The notes under the pieces were generated by a model. The model saw only the letters and a list, made by a program, of their open reading frames with translations. It did not search any database and was not told the origin of the DNA. A stretch of DNA of 64,000 nt, from NCBI RefSeq assembly GCF_019084075.1, contig NZ_JAHREN010000001.1, forward strand, positions 2,267,501 through 2,331,500. The letters are read 5' to 3'. The position numbers and the translations under genes are program-made. Positions 9,072-18,897 of this stretch are shown piece by piece. This DNA comes from Siccirubricoccus sp. G192. GTDB lineage: Bacteria > Pseudomonadota > Alphaproteobacteria > Acetobacterales > Acetobacteraceae. How positions within the stretch are numbered: the stretch's first letter is position 1; every line of letters starts with the position of its first letter.

Positions 9072-9232
9072 GGGGCCGGCCGGTCTGGCACCCGCGGGTA
9101 GTGGCAGCCCGGCGGGTGTGGTGGCCGCGGCGGCAACAACCGCTCCATCCTGGCCCAGAGCGCGTCCGGTAGCCGCCAGCCGTCGTCCCGGACACGCCAT
9201 TTCGTCGCTTTGCGTGCAGTCCCTCTCGCCAT
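9072..9232 (-). pseudogene. IS5-type transposase N-terminal remnant
   Basis: The minus strand encodes DDGWRLPDALWARMERLLPP followed by HPPGCHYPRVPDRPA, the recognisable N-terminus of IS5-family transposases (normally ending GGHxPRVPDRxAMxAI). Homology stops just before the Old Yellow Enzyme stop codon and no catalytic DDE region follows. It is a truncated relic. Confidence 0.6.
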
Positions 9233-9291
9233 CCCAGATAGATGGTGGCTCGACAGGTATTTCCCCTACCGGGATAGGCTCCAAGCCGGAT

Positions 9292-10642
9292 CTAGGGCCG
9301 GACATCCTCCAGGAAACCGGGGGAATAGATCCAGCCCACCGGCTCAGCCTCGCCCACCTGGACCCAGCCGCCGGGCGCCCGGTCATGCACCCGGAAGGTC
9401 TCGCCCCGCCGCGTGGTGCGGATCACGCTGGTATTGGTGCCCGGCCCGGTCCTGAGATTGACCGGCGATTTCACCACCACCCGCGGCGCCTGGTCCTGGC
9501 TGCCGGGCGGCGGGGCTGCCTCGGGCGGCACGGGGCGGGCAGGGGCGCTGCCGGGGGCGCTGGCATTGCGGTCCGGCACCGCGGCGGGTGCTCCGGCCGG
9601 TGCGGCGGCTGGCGCCCTGGCCGGCACGGCGGCCGGTGCGGCCTGGCGCGGTGGTGCGACAGGTGCTGGTGCCAGCGCTGAGGCCATCGCGGGGGCAGCC
9701 GGGGCAGGTGGCGTCGCGCCCGGCAAGGAAGCGGAATCCGAGGCGGTGGCCTGGCCGCCCTGGCCGGACGTGACCGGATGCGGGGAAGGCGCGGCAGCCC
9801 GCGCGGGCGGGCGCTCCACCGCCGGCGCGACCTCGGAGCCCGATCCGCCGACCATCACGGCGGCCAGGGCCGAAAGCCCGGCCAGGGTCGCGAGCCCGGC
9901 CGCTGCCCAGGCCCAGGGGCGGCGGCGCTGGGTGGCCGGGGCCGGCCAGTCGCCGGAGATCTCGGCGGGGGATGCTGCGGGGAGGTCGGCCGGGGCCGGC
10001 TCGGCGCTGCCCGCCGGCTCCGCCAGCGGCCCCGGATTGGCCGGGCGGGGGGGGCGGGGTGCGGTTGAAGACGGGGCGTGCGAAGAGGCCGGAGGCGCCC
10101 GGGGCGGGCGTGTCCAGTTCGGCCATGTGGCGCTCGACCAGATGCGGCTCGACGGCCCGGGGTTCCGGTGCCGAAGCCCCGAGCGGCGAGGCGGAGCGGT
10201 TCGGGTCGCGCGGTGACAGGGCCCGGCGCACCACGCTGACCCAGGCATCCCCACCCGGCACGGAGAGCGGCGGCAGGGCCGCGAAAGCCTCGCCCAGCAG
10301 GCTGTCGATATTGGGCAGGTCCTCCGGCGCGATGCGGAGATGGACCACCGGCAGGTGGCCGGAGAAGATCCCCTCGAACCGCGCGGCGGTCAGGCGGTGG
10401 CGCAGGATCGCCTCCGCATCCTGGGTCTCGGCCGGTGCCACATCCAGCAGGGCGATGCCGATCTCCGCATGCAGCAGCACGTAGCGCATCGGGGCGGGCC
10501 GGTTCAGGACGCCGCTGATGTTGCAATCCTGCAGGCAGAGCCAGCCGGAGGGCAATGGCGCCTGGATGCTCTGCGCGATCGGCCCCGCCTCGCGCTGGGG
10601 CTGCGGCGTGTCGAGGCGGTAGGAGGATTCAGGCTGGCGCAT
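9292..10642 (-). pseudogene. One-TM protein with paralogous N-terminal domain and C-terminal bacterial SH3 domain, one frameshift
   Basis: The first frame begins MRQPESSYRLD at 10642 and runs through LPSGWLCLQDCNISGVLNR, IGIALLDVAPAE and GGDAWVSVVRRAL, matching the domain in the gene at 5631. The frame switches at a run of eight G (10047-10054), after which a transmembrane helix (WAWAAAGLATLAGLSALAAV), a long Pro/Ala-rich linker and a C-terminal SH3 domain (VNLRTGPGTNTSVIRTTRRG ... VGWIYSPGFLEDV) follow. SH3_3-type domains usually bind cell wall, so the topology is cytoplasmic sensor-like domain, membrane, periplasmic wall-binding module. The reconstructed length is about 449 residues. The start is uncertain because no good ribosome site precedes it. 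The break is probably technical. Confidence 0.7.
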
Positions 10643-10920
10643 GATGGAAGGAATTCGGCCCCTGATGGATGGTTCCCTCCGCCAGGCTGGGGCGCGGCGG
10701 GGAGGGGGCCTCGTATACGCCAACTCGATGGGGAGCGCAGCCCTTCGCTTGCGCCGCCGGGGTCCAGGCGCCGGCCTCTGCCGGGAAAATCTTGTGGAAA
10801 CAGCAGGATAGGGCGGAAATCGCCTTGCCTTGCGTTATGCCTTCGGCTTTCGGCGGGAAGACCACCCGCGCCTTCATGGCATTCTCGGGATGTCCCGGGG
10901 CCAAAAGGTCCGGGAGGCGA

Positions 10921-10953
10921 AGGAGGGCAGGGGGCTGTCGCTCCTGCCCTCCT
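10921..10953 (-). terminator. Strong hairpin downstream of the PEP-CTERM gene
   Basis: AGGAGGGCAGG (10921-10931) pairs perfectly with CCTGCCCTCCT (10943-10953) around an 11-base loop. It lies 24 bases past the stop of the minus-strand PEP-CTERM gene. There is no clear T tract, so it may act with Rho or as a 3'-end stabiliser. Confidence 0.5.
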
Positions 10954-10976
10954 CTGCCGGGGTCAGGCGGCCGCTG

Positions 10977-11675
10977 TCATGCCGGCCGCCTGCCTGTAAG
11001 GTTTCCCGACAGTGCCCTCAGGCGGCGGCCTGCCTGCGCCCCCCGGCGGACCGCGGCGAGGCCGAGCAGCCCTGCGCCGAACAGGGCGAGGGAGGCGGGC
11101 TCGGGCACCGCGGTGGCGGCGGTCGTGGCGGAGAAGGTGGTCAGGTTCCTGCCCTGCGCGGTGAGGGTGAAGCTGGCCGGCGTGTCATCGAAGCCCGCCA
11201 GCCTGAAGATCCCTTCTCCGGAGATGGAGAGGGAGGATTGGCCCGCGCTGGTCCGCGTGATGTCCGTCAGGGACAGCAGATCGAAGTAGAGGGTCGGGCC
11301 ACCCGTATTGATGGTGTAGAAGCTCTCGATCGACAGGGCACCCAATACCAGGGAGCCGGCCGGCAGGTCCACGATCGTCCCGCAGCCGCCCGCAGAGGCC
11401 GCCAGGGTGCAGCCCGCGAGGGTGAGCAGACCGGCGAAGCTGCCGGTGGGCGCTGCATTCAGGGCGATGGTGCCGCCTGTCGTGCCGGCAATACCCGAGT
11501 TCAGGAAGTCGAGGCCGGTCGCCATGCTGATCTTGCCGCTGCCGCCTGCTCCCAGGGGATCCACCCCTCCGGTGATGGCGATCTGACTGCCTTCCAGGAT
11601 CGGGGCAGCGGAGGCGGAGGCCATGCAGGCCAGCCCGAGGGCGGCTCCCAGCAGGCATGCTCTGATCGATATCAT
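10977..11675 (-). CDS. PEP-CTERM sorting-domain secreted protein
   Basis: 232 residues starting MISIRACLLGAALGLA at 11675, with AAGG-like spacing upstream. A signal peptide ends at about ASASAA. The middle is Gly/Ser/Thr-rich beta-type sequence with no enzyme motif. The C-terminus has the sorting signal AVPEPASLALFGAGLLGLAA followed by an Arg-rich tail (VRRGAQAGRR). PEP-CTERM proteins are cleaved and anchored by an exosortase and usually accompany exopolysaccharide production; no exosortase gene is visible in this window. A strong hairpin follows the stop. Confidence 0.85.
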   Translation of the reverse strand: MISIRACLLGAALGLACMASASAAPILEGSQIAITGGVDPLGAGGSGKISMATGLDFLNSGIAGTTGGTIALNAAPTGSFAGLLTLAGCTLAASAGGCGTIVDLPAGSLVLGALSIESFYTINTGGPTLYFDLLSLTDITRTSAGQSSLSISGEGIFRLAGFDDTPASFTLTAQGRNLTTFSATTAATAVPEPASLALFGAGLLGLAAVRRGAQAGRRLRALSGNLTGRRPA

Positions 11676-12243
11676 AACAGTGTTACCTTTCCCGGTTGCC
11701 AATTCGCCTTGCTAGAAGCCTAACAGGCGTCCTCAACTTGCAATCCTCATGCCAGTGAGGGATTTGGCCGGTTTCTGGGGAGGCCTGCGGTGTTGGGATC
11801 GGGACCGTAAGAATTTCCGACAAATGGATCAAAAAAAGCGCCGCAGAATGTGATCGCATCCGTATCGATGTGCCCGAAGCGGTTCCTTTAGGACTTGTTC
11901 GCAGCGCGTAGTTCCTGGTTCCGCCGCGCTGACGGCCACGGGCAGGTTCCAGGCCGGGTGAATGGCCGGTCCGGGGCCTGGATGGCTGCAAAAGCCACCG
12001 CTCTACGGCAGCGGCATGGCGCGCTGCCTGTCCGGCACCATGGGGCGGCCCGATGGCAACCCAAATACAGGGAAAACCCAGGGAGTGGCGCGCCCTGGAG
12101 GGTGTCACGGATCTGACCAGCGGTTGTGACCTGGCGCGGACCGGCCTCAACCTGAACCGCCAGGGCGATCCTGAGCAGACTCCGCCGTCGTGAGACGAGG
12201 CGGCCTTGGCCCCAGCCTCGCTCCTGCTATCCCCTTGGGGCCG
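11676..12243. other. 568-bp gap without a recognisable gene
   Basis: This lies between the PEP-CTERM gene start and the end of the acetyltransferase gene. It holds the PEP-CTERM promoter region, including an A-rich stretch near 11830, and otherwise low-coding-potential sequence. No RNA gene or repeat was recognised. Confidence 0.5.
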
Positions 12244-12834
12244 TCACCGTGGCTTCTCGAGCTGCCAGGTCAGGTGCGAGCGCACCGTGGGCCACTCGGG
12301 CGCCGTGACGCTGTAGACGCAGGTGTCACGGAGCGTGCCGTCCCGCATGCGCTGGTGGTGGCGCAGCACGCCGTCGAGCCTGGCGCCGAGGCGCTCGATG
12401 GCACGGCGGCTCGCGTGGTTCATGACATGCGTGCGGAACTCGACGGCGAGGCAGCCGAGCCGGCCGAAGGCGTGCGCCAGCAGCAGGAGCTTGGCCTCGG
12501 TGTTGAGCAACGTGCGCTGGACGCGGGCGGCATACCAGGTCGAGCCGATCTCCAGGCGCGGCCCGGCGGCGTCGATGTTCATGTAGGTGGTCATGCCGAC
12601 GGGTCGGCCACCCGGGCCGTCCAGGACAGTGAAGGGAAGCATGGAGCCCGCCGCCTGGAGGCCGAGACGGCGGTCGATCTCGGCCGCCATCGCCTCCGGC
12701 GAGGGAATGGCCGTGTACCACAGCCGCCAGAGTTCGCCGTCCCGCACGGCCTCGGCGAGAGCACCGCGATGCTCCCGCGACAAGGGGACGAGTTCAACAT
12801 GCCGCCCGGAAAGGGCGACGGGCTCCAATGCCAT
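12244..12834 (-). CDS. GNAT-family N-acetyltransferase (RimJ/RimL-like)
   Basis: 196 residues starting MALEPVALSGRHVELVPL at 12834, preceded by GAGG 8 bases upstream; an in-frame start 10 codons earlier is less typical. The order is that of the RimJ/RimL group: beta1 (VELVPLSREHRGAL), PFTVLDGPGGRPVGMTTY, the strand before the acetyl-CoA loop (LEIGSTWYAARVQRTLLNTE) and NHASRRAIERLGARLDGVLR. This group acetylates amino groups of proteins or small molecules with acetyl-CoA. The substrate is unknown. It is convergent with nothing; ubiE lies 49 bases upstream on the same strand. Confidence 0.8.
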   Translation of the reverse strand: MALEPVALSGRHVELVPLSREHRGALAEAVRDGELWRLWYTAIPSPEAMAAEIDRRLGLQAAGSMLPFTVLDGPGGRPVGMTTYMNIDAAGPRLEIGSTWYAARVQRTLLNTEAKLLLLAHAFGRLGCLAVEFRTHVMNHASRRAIERLGARLDGVLRHHQRMRDGTLRDTCVYSVTAPEWPTVRSHLTWQLEKPR

Positions 12835-12883
12835 CGGTGCAACCTCGCAAGCAACGCGCGCCAAGCAGGTCCGTAACGCGCCC

Positions 12884-13633
12884 CTAGAAGCGCCAGCCGG
12901 TATGGATCGCCACGATCCCGCCCGCTAAGCTGCGGTGCGCCACCCGTTCCAGCCCCGCCTCGCGCAGCATGGCGGCGAGCGCCTCCTGGTCCGGGAACAT
13001 GCGGATGCTCTCGGCGAGGTAGCGGTAGCTCTCGGCATCCTGCGCCACGCGGCCGCCCAGCGCCGGCAGCACCCGGAAGGACCAGGCATCATAGAGCGGC
13101 GCCAGCGCGGCCACCTCCACCCGGCTGAATTCCAGGCAGTGGAAGCGCCCGCCCGGCCGCAGCACGCGCCGCGCCTCGCGCAGCACCGCGGGCTTGTCGG
13201 TGCAGTTGCGCAGGCCGAAGGCGATCGAGATCTTCTCCACGCTGCGGTCGGGCAGCGGCAGGTGCTCGGCATCGGCGCAGAGGAACATCAGCCCGGTGGC
13301 GAGGCCCCGCTCCAGTGCCCGCCCCTGCGCCACCTGCAGCATGGAGGGGTTCACATCCGACAGGATCACCCGGCCGGCGCCATGTTCCAGCGCGCGGAAG
13401 GCGATGTCGCCGGTGCCGCCGGCAAGATCGAGCAGCGTCTCCCGCGGGCTGGCCCCGATCGCCGCCACGAAGGCGCGTTTCCAGGCGCGGTGCAGGCCGA
13501 GCGACATCAGGTCGTTCATCAGGTCGTAGCGTGGCGCCACGCTGTCGAAAACCTGGCGCACCAAGCCTGCCTTGGCGTCCCGGGGCACCTCCCGGTAGCC
13601 GAAATCGATGGTATCGGGTTTGGGTTCGCTCAT
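12884..13633 (-). CDS. ubiE: Ubiquinone/menaquinone biosynthesis C-methyltransferase UbiE
   Basis: 249 residues. Family hallmarks are [39 protein letters not shown], the SAM motif [25 protein letters not shown] and the conserved [13 protein letters not shown] plus HCLEFSRVE. It methylates the 2-polyprenyl-6-methoxy-benzoquinol ring in ubiquinone synthesis. It is transcribed divergently from mutM with 53 bp between start codons, an arrangement common in alphaproteobacteria. It is intact and full length. Confidence 0.95.
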   Translation of the reverse strand: MSEPKPDTIDFGYREVPRDAKAGLVRQVFDSVAPRYDLMNDLMSLGLHRAWKRAFVAAIGASPRETLLDLAGGTGDIAFRALEHGAGRVILSDVNPSMLQVAQGRALERGLATGLMFLCADAEHLPLPDRSVEKISIAFGLRNCTDKPAVLREARRVLRPGGRFHCLEFSRVEVAALAPLYDAWSFRVLPALGGRVAQDAESYRYLAESIRMFPDQEALAAMLREAGLERVAHRSLAGGIVAIHTGWRF

Positions 13634-13686
13634 GCGGGTGCCACCTTAACGGGGCGGCGCCAAGGGCGCGAGCCCAGGGGGGAAAG

Positions 13687-14532
13687 ATGCCTGAACTGCC
13701 GGAAGTGGAGACGGTGATGCGCGGCCTGGCCCGCGTGCTGGAAGGCCGGGTGATCGCCCGCGCCGCCATCGGCCGGCCGGACCTCCGCTGGCCCTTCCCG
13801 CCGGGCCTCGCGGAGCGCCTGGCCGGCAGCCGGGTGGAGGGGTTCCGGCGGCGCGGCAAATACATGCTGATGCGGCTTTCCGGGGGGGATTCCGTGCTGA
13901 TCCATCTCGGCATGTCCGGGCGGATGCTGGCGCGGCCCGCCGCCGACCTGCCCAATGCCCCCGTGGCGCATGAGCACCTGGTGCTGGAGACCACGGATGG
14001 CACCCGGGTCGGCTTCGTCGATCCCCGCCGCTTCGGCTGCATCGATTTGATGCCGACCGCGGCGGAGGATGCGCACCGGCTGCTCGCCGGCATGGGGCCG
14101 GAGCCGCTGGAGCCGGGCTTCACGCCCCCGGTGCTCTCCGCCGCCCTGGCCGGGAAGTCCACGCCCATCAAGGCGGCGCTGCTCGACCAGCGGGTGGTGG
14201 CGGGGCTCGGCAATATATACGTGTCGGAGGCGCTGCACCGCGCCGGCATCTCCCCCGGCGCCTGGCGGCGAGCGTCGCGGGGGGCGCGGGCGGCGCGGCT
14301 GGTGCCGGCGATCCGGGCGGTGCTGGAGGACAGCATCGCGGCCGGCGGCTCCTCGCTCCGGGACTATGTGCAGGCGGATGGCGGGATCGGCTTCTTCCAG
14401 GAGCGGTTCAAGGTCTATGACCGCGCGGGCCAGCCCTGCGAGGCCTGCCCCGGGCCGCCGCGCTGCCCGGGCATCCAGCGCTTCGTGCAGGCCGGGCGCG
14501 CCACCTTCCATTGCCCGCGCTGGCAGCGTTAG
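13687..14532 (+). CDS. mutM: Formamidopyrimidine-DNA glycosylase MutM (Fpg) with an atypical zinc finger
   Basis: 281 residues. The N-terminus [13 protein letters not shown] supplies the catalytic Pro2 and Glu3; the conserved Lys is in RRRGKYMLM; the helix-two-turn-helix is [20 protein letters not shown]. The enzyme removes 8-oxoguanine and nicks the strand by beta,delta-elimination. The C-terminal zinc finger is unusual: PCEAC and FHC supply three of the normal four cysteines, the last position is Trp (FHCPRWQR), and an extra Cys sits in GPPRCPG. Zinc may be bound with shifted ligands. A long inverted repeat overlaps the stop codon. Confidence 0.95.
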   Translation: MPELPEVETVMRGLARVLEGRVIARAAIGRPDLRWPFPPGLAERLAGSRVEGFRRRGKYMLMRLSGGDSVLIHLGMSGRMLARPAADLPNAPVAHEHLVLETTDGTRVGFVDPRRFGCIDLMPTAAEDAHRLLAGMGPEPLEPGFTPPVLSAALAGKSTPIKAALLDQRVVAGLGNIYVSEALHRAGISPGAWRRASRGARAARLVPAIRAVLEDSIAAGGSSLRDYVQADGGIGFFQERFKVYDRAGQPCEACPGPPRCPGIQRFVQAGRATFHCPRWQR

Positions 14533-14580
14533 AGCGGATCGCGCAGGGGCGGCATCGCCCCGGAGCGTCAATCCGCTCTA
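14530..14580. repeat. 51-bp inverted-repeat element overlapping the mutM stop
   Basis: TAGAGCGGAT (14530-14539) is perfectly complementary to ATCCGCTCTA (14571-14580), and an inner GGGGCG/CGCCCC pair extends the fold. The first arm contains the mutM stop codon. It could serve as a terminator or be one copy of a dispersed intergenic palindrome family; a second partial copy (TAGAGCAGCCGCG) follows at once. Confidence 0.5.
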
Positions 14581-14631
14581 CCTAGAGCAGCCGCGAAGCG
14601 GTAGAGGGGCCGTAACGCGGAGGGCGCAAGC

Positions 14632-15411
<780 letters not shown>

Positions 15412-15527
15412 TACCGGCCAGGCGCCGCTTGCTTGACGGCGGCGCGCGGCGGGCGGTAGAAGCCCCCTCCCTGCGCGCCGCGGGCGCGCTCCCTTTTCAC
15501 CCTTTGCTGAATCGAAGTCAGAACGCC

Positions 15528-15806
15528 ATGGCGAATACGGCCTCCGCCCGCAAGCGCATCCGTCAGACGGAGAAGCGCACCATCCGCAACCGCGCCCGGA
15601 AGTCCCGCGTGCGGACCTTCCTGCGCAAGGTGGAGCAGGCGATCACCGGCGGCGACAAGGGCCTGGCGCAGGACGCGCTCCGGGCGGCGCAGCCGGAGCT
15701 GCAGCGGGCCGCAACGAAAGGTGTGTTCCACAAGAACACCATTTCGCGGAAGATCTCCCGCCTGTCCTCCCGCATCAAGGCCCTGGGCGCTTCCGCCCAG
15801 GCCTGA
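15528..15806 (+). CDS. rpsT: 30S ribosomal protein S20
   Basis: 92 residues, [16 protein letters not shown] at the N-terminus, strongly basic and helical, with [17 protein letters not shown] and [18 protein letters not shown] matching bS20. It binds 16S rRNA early in 30S assembly. The length is slightly above the E. coli protein, as usual in alphaproteobacteria. Its position immediately upstream of dnaA is typical. Confidence 0.97.
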   Translation: MANTASARKRIRQTEKRTIRNRARKSRVRTFLRKVEQAITGGDKGLAQDALRAAQPELQRAATKGVFHKNTISRKISRLSSRIKALGASAQA

Positions 15807-15871
15807 AGGCGTCCCTGCGCAAGTATTTCCGGTTCCCGTCAAGTTCAGTTCATTCCTGGGGGAAATAATGA

Positions 15872-15924
15872 CAGGGCACCGTTGTGGCCCTGCCAGGACC
15901 TGAGGCGGTGAGCGCCGCGTTTTT
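15872..15924 (+). terminator. Probable rpsT terminator region
   Basis: A CAGGGC/GCCCTG hairpin (15872-15877 with 15887-15892) is followed by a short GGCG-CGCC hairpin and a run of five T at 15920-15924. It starts 66 bases after the S20 stop. The second hairpin plus T run is the more likely intrinsic terminator. Confidence 0.45.
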
Positions 15925-15981
15925 GGCGATACTACTCACTCTTTGCTTCAACCAGCGGCGGAACCGGAAAGTTACTATTTG

Positions 15982-16030
15982 CCGCGACTGTCACGTCGCG
16001 GTAAGGTCCACCCGGCAAGCCCGCCGGGTG
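15982..16030. promoter_or_regulatory. Two tandem hairpins in the rpsT-dnaA intergenic region
   Basis: CCGCGAC/GTCGCGG (15982-15988 with 15995-16001, 6-base loop) is followed 7 bases later by CACCCGGC/GCCGGGTG (16009-16016 with 16023-16030, 6-base loop). Both stems are perfect. No consensus DnaA box (TTATNCACA) was seen in 15807-16139, so this is not clearly an origin. The hairpins could attenuate or insulate dnaA transcription. Confidence 0.4.
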
Positions 16031-16139
16031 TGATATCCTCCCCCGAATATCAGTGCCCTCGCGGGCTTGTTGGAACGGCCGGGGCGCGCCAGCGCCCGGC
16101 ATCGGCTGCTTCATGCCGGCAAAGTGGCGGGTGCGAGGG

Positions 16140-17595
16140 ATGGAACAGGAGGCCAGCGGTTTGTCCCCTCAGGCGTCAGGACAGATGGCTGCCAGTTGGG
16201 CCCGCATCCGCGGCCGCCTGCGTGGCGAGGTCGGCGATGTCGAATACACGAGCTGGCTGCGGCAGATGACGCTGCTGGGCATCGAGGGTGACGAGGCCGT
16301 CATCCTGCTGCCCACCCGCTTCCTGCGCGACTGGGTGAACAGCCATTACGGCGACCGCCTGCGGGCGCTGTGGCAGGCCGAGGACCCGGCGGTCCGCCGC
16401 ATCGATATCCGCGTGGCCCAAGGGCCTGCTGCCCTGGGGGGGCGGCGCTCCGGCTGCCGAGGCCGCCGCGCCGGAGGGCCGCATGCCGGCCAGGGCCGAG
16501 GCCACCGGCCTGGCCGAGAGCCTGGCCCCGCGCCCGGACGGGATGCGACCCGATGGGGTGCGCTCGGACTGGGTGGTGCCGCTGGAGGCGCGCTTCACCT
16601 TCGACAGTTTCGTGGTCGGCAAGCCGAATGAATTCGCCCATGCCTGCGCCCGCAGGGTGGCGGAGCGGCCGGCCTCGCCGGGCTTCAACCCGCTCTTCAT
16701 GTATGGCGGCGTCGGCCTGGGCAAGACCCACCTGATGCATGCCATCGCCTGGGCGATCCGGGACAATTCCCCGTCCCGCACCGTGGCCTACATGTCGGCC
16801 GAGAAGTTCATGTACCGCTTCATCGCGGCGCTGCGCAGCCAGAATACCATGGAGTTCAAGGAGACGCTGCGTGCCGTCGACGTGCTGATGATCGACGACC
16901 TGCAATTCCTCATCGGCAAGGACAATACCCAGGAAGAATTCTTCCATACCTTCAACGCTTTGGTGGACCAAGGCAAGCAGATCGTCGTCTCCTCGGACAA
17001 GCCGCCCTCCGACCTCGCTGGCATCGAGGATCGGCTGCGAACCCGGCTCGGCTGCGGCATGGTGGCCGATATCCACGCCACCACCTATGAGCTCCGCCTC
17101 TCCATCCTGGTGACCAAGGCGGCGGCGGCGCAGGTGGAGGTGCCCCCGAAGGTGCTGGAATTGCTGGCGCACAAGATCACCGCGAATATCCGGGAGCTGG
17201 AGGGGGCGCTGAACCGGCTGGTGGCGCATGCCAACCTCTTTGGCCGGCCCGTCACCCTGGAAGGCGCGCATGAGGTGCTGCACGACGTGCTGCGCGCGCA
17301 TGAGAAGCGGGTCTCGATCGAGGAGATCCAGCGCAAGGTGGCGGAGCACTACAACCTCCGCCTCACCGACATGTCCTCGGCGCGCCGGGCGCGCAACGTG
17401 GCGCGGCCGCGGCAGGTGGCGATGTACCTGGCGAAGCAGCTCACCCAGCGCAGCCTGCCCGAGATCGGCCGCCGCTTCGGCAACCGCGACCATACCACGG
17501 TCATGCACGCCGTCTCCCGCATCGCCGAGCTGATGGCCGAGGATGCCGGCTTCGCCGAGGACGTGGCCCTGCTGCGGAAGATGCTGGAGACCTGA
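16140..17595 (+). pseudogene. dnaA: Chromosomal replication initiator DnaA, one apparent frameshift in the domain II linker
   Basis: ATG at 16140 gives MEQEASGLSPQASGQM, then domain I (WARIRGRLRGEVGDVEYTSW ... [15 protein letters not shown]). The frame is lost in a seven-G run at 16436-16442 and continues one base on, giving the linker [13 protein letters not shown]. Domain III has [17 protein letters not shown], Walker [11 protein letters not shown], Walker [12 protein letters not shown] and the arginine-finger box. Domain IV ends with the DNA-binding signature [14 protein letters not shown]. The reconstructed length is 484 residues. Because dnaA is essential, the break is most likely a sequencing error or falls in a tolerant linker, not a true loss. 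dnaN follows 174 bases downstream. Confidence 0.93.
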
Positions 17596-17769
17596 GGGCA
17601 GGGCCGGGGGCGCCCGCGGCCAGGGGGGCCGGGGCCGCCGAAACCGCATCTTACCGATGCCTCACGGCGCTGGTAGAATGGCCGACCGCGCCGCCCCGGG
17701 GGCGATTCTGGCTCCTGGCCAGGCGGGCGGCAGGGCATGGCGGCGCGAAGGCGGGGGAGCCTGGGTGGC

Positions 17770-18897
17770 ATGAAGTTCACGGTCGAAAGGGCGGTCCTGC
17801 TGAAGGCGCTCGCGCATGTGCAGAGCGTGGTGGAGCGGCGGAACACCATCCCCATCCTGGCCAATGTGCTGCTGGCGGCGCAGGACGGCACGCTCCGCCT
17901 GACCGCCACCGACATGGAGATCGCGGTGGTGGAGGAGGTGCCCGGTGTCCAGGTGGCCCGCCCTGGCCGCACCACGGCGCCCGCCGCCACCCTCTATGAC
18001 ATCGTCCGCAAGCTGCCCGAGGGCGCCAAGGTCGAGCTGGACCATGCCGGCGGCGAGGCGCCGCTGAAGCTCCGCGCCGGGCGCTTCCATACCGACCTCG
18101 CGGTGCTGCCGGTGGATGACTTCCCCTCCATGACCGAGGGCAAGCTGCCGCACCAGTTCTCGCTCCCCGCCGGCCAGTTGCGCGACCTGGTGGACCGCAC
18201 CCGCTTTGCCATCAGCACCGAGGAGACGCGCTACTACCTGAACGGCATCTACCTGCACGCCACCGAAAGCGAGGGCGCCCCGGTGCTGCGCGCGGTGGCG
18301 ACCGATGGCCACCGCCTGGCGCGCGTCGAGGAGGCGCTGCCGGATGGCGCCGGCGGCATGCCGGGGGTGATCGTGCCGCGCAAGACGGTGAACGAGCTGC
18401 GCAAGCTGGCCGAGGAAACCCAGGACGAGATCGCGGTGCGGCTCTCCGACACCAAGATCCGCTTCGATATCGGCACGGTGCAGCTCACCAGCAAGCTGAT
18501 CGACGGCACCTTCCCGGAATACGACCGGGTCATCCCGCGCGGCAACGACAAGATCCTCACCGTGGACCGCAAGGCCTTCGCCGATGCGGTGGGCCGCGTC
18601 GCCGCCATCAGCAGCGAGCGGTCGCGGCCGGTGAAGCTCAGCCTCGATGCCAACCTGCTGCGGCTTTCCGCCACCAGCGCCGAACAGGGCACCTCGCAGG
18701 AGGAGCTGGAGGCGGATGTGCTGAGCTACAGCGCCTCGCCGCTCGAGATCGGCTTCCAGGCGCGCTACCTCAACGACATCACCGACCTCATCAACGGCAA
18801 GGTGGTGTTCAAATTCGCCGATGGTTCCGCCCCCACGGTGGTGCAGGACGAGGACCGGCCGGAGGCGCTCTTCGTGCTGATGCCCATGCGCGTCTAG
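17770..18897 (+). CDS. dnaN: DNA polymerase III beta sliding clamp
   Basis: 375 residues, starting MKFTVERAVLLKALAHVQSV at 17770, the conventional N-terminus. Clamp signatures include RNTIPILANVLL, RFAISTEETRYYLNGIYLH, ATDGHRLAR and the C-terminal FVLMPMRV that forms the protein-binding pocket. It forms a head-to-tail dimer around DNA and tethers polymerase III. It is expected to share regulation with dnaA. It is intact, with a strong hairpin overlapping the stop. Confidence 0.97.
   Translation: MKFTVERAVLLKALAHVQSVVERRNTIPILANVLLAAQDGTLRLTATDMEIAVVEEVPGVQVARPGRTTAPAATLYDIVRKLPEGAKVELDHAGGEAPLKLRAGRFHTDLAVLPVDDFPSMTEGKLPHQFSLPAGQLRDLVDRTRFAISTEETRYYLNGIYLHATESEGAPVLRAVATDGHRLARVEEALPDGAGGMPGVIVPRKTVNELRKLAEETQDEIAVRLSDTKIRFDIGTVQLTSKLIDGTFPEYDRVIPRGNDKILTVDRKAFADAVGRVAAISSERSRPVKLSLDANLLRLSATSAEQGTSQEELEADVLSYSASPLEIGFQARYLNDITDLINGKVVFKFADGSAPTVVQDEDRPEALFVLMPMRV

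Noticed and set aside
15807-16139. Chromosomal origin between rpsT and dnaA
   Set aside because: No DnaA-box-like 9-mers or AT-rich unwinding region were seen; proximity to dnaA alone is insufficient.
16430-16445. Programmed frameshifting in dnaA
   Set aside because: No slippery heptamer with a downstream pseudoknot is evident and similar breaks affect many unrelated genes in the window, so error is more likely.
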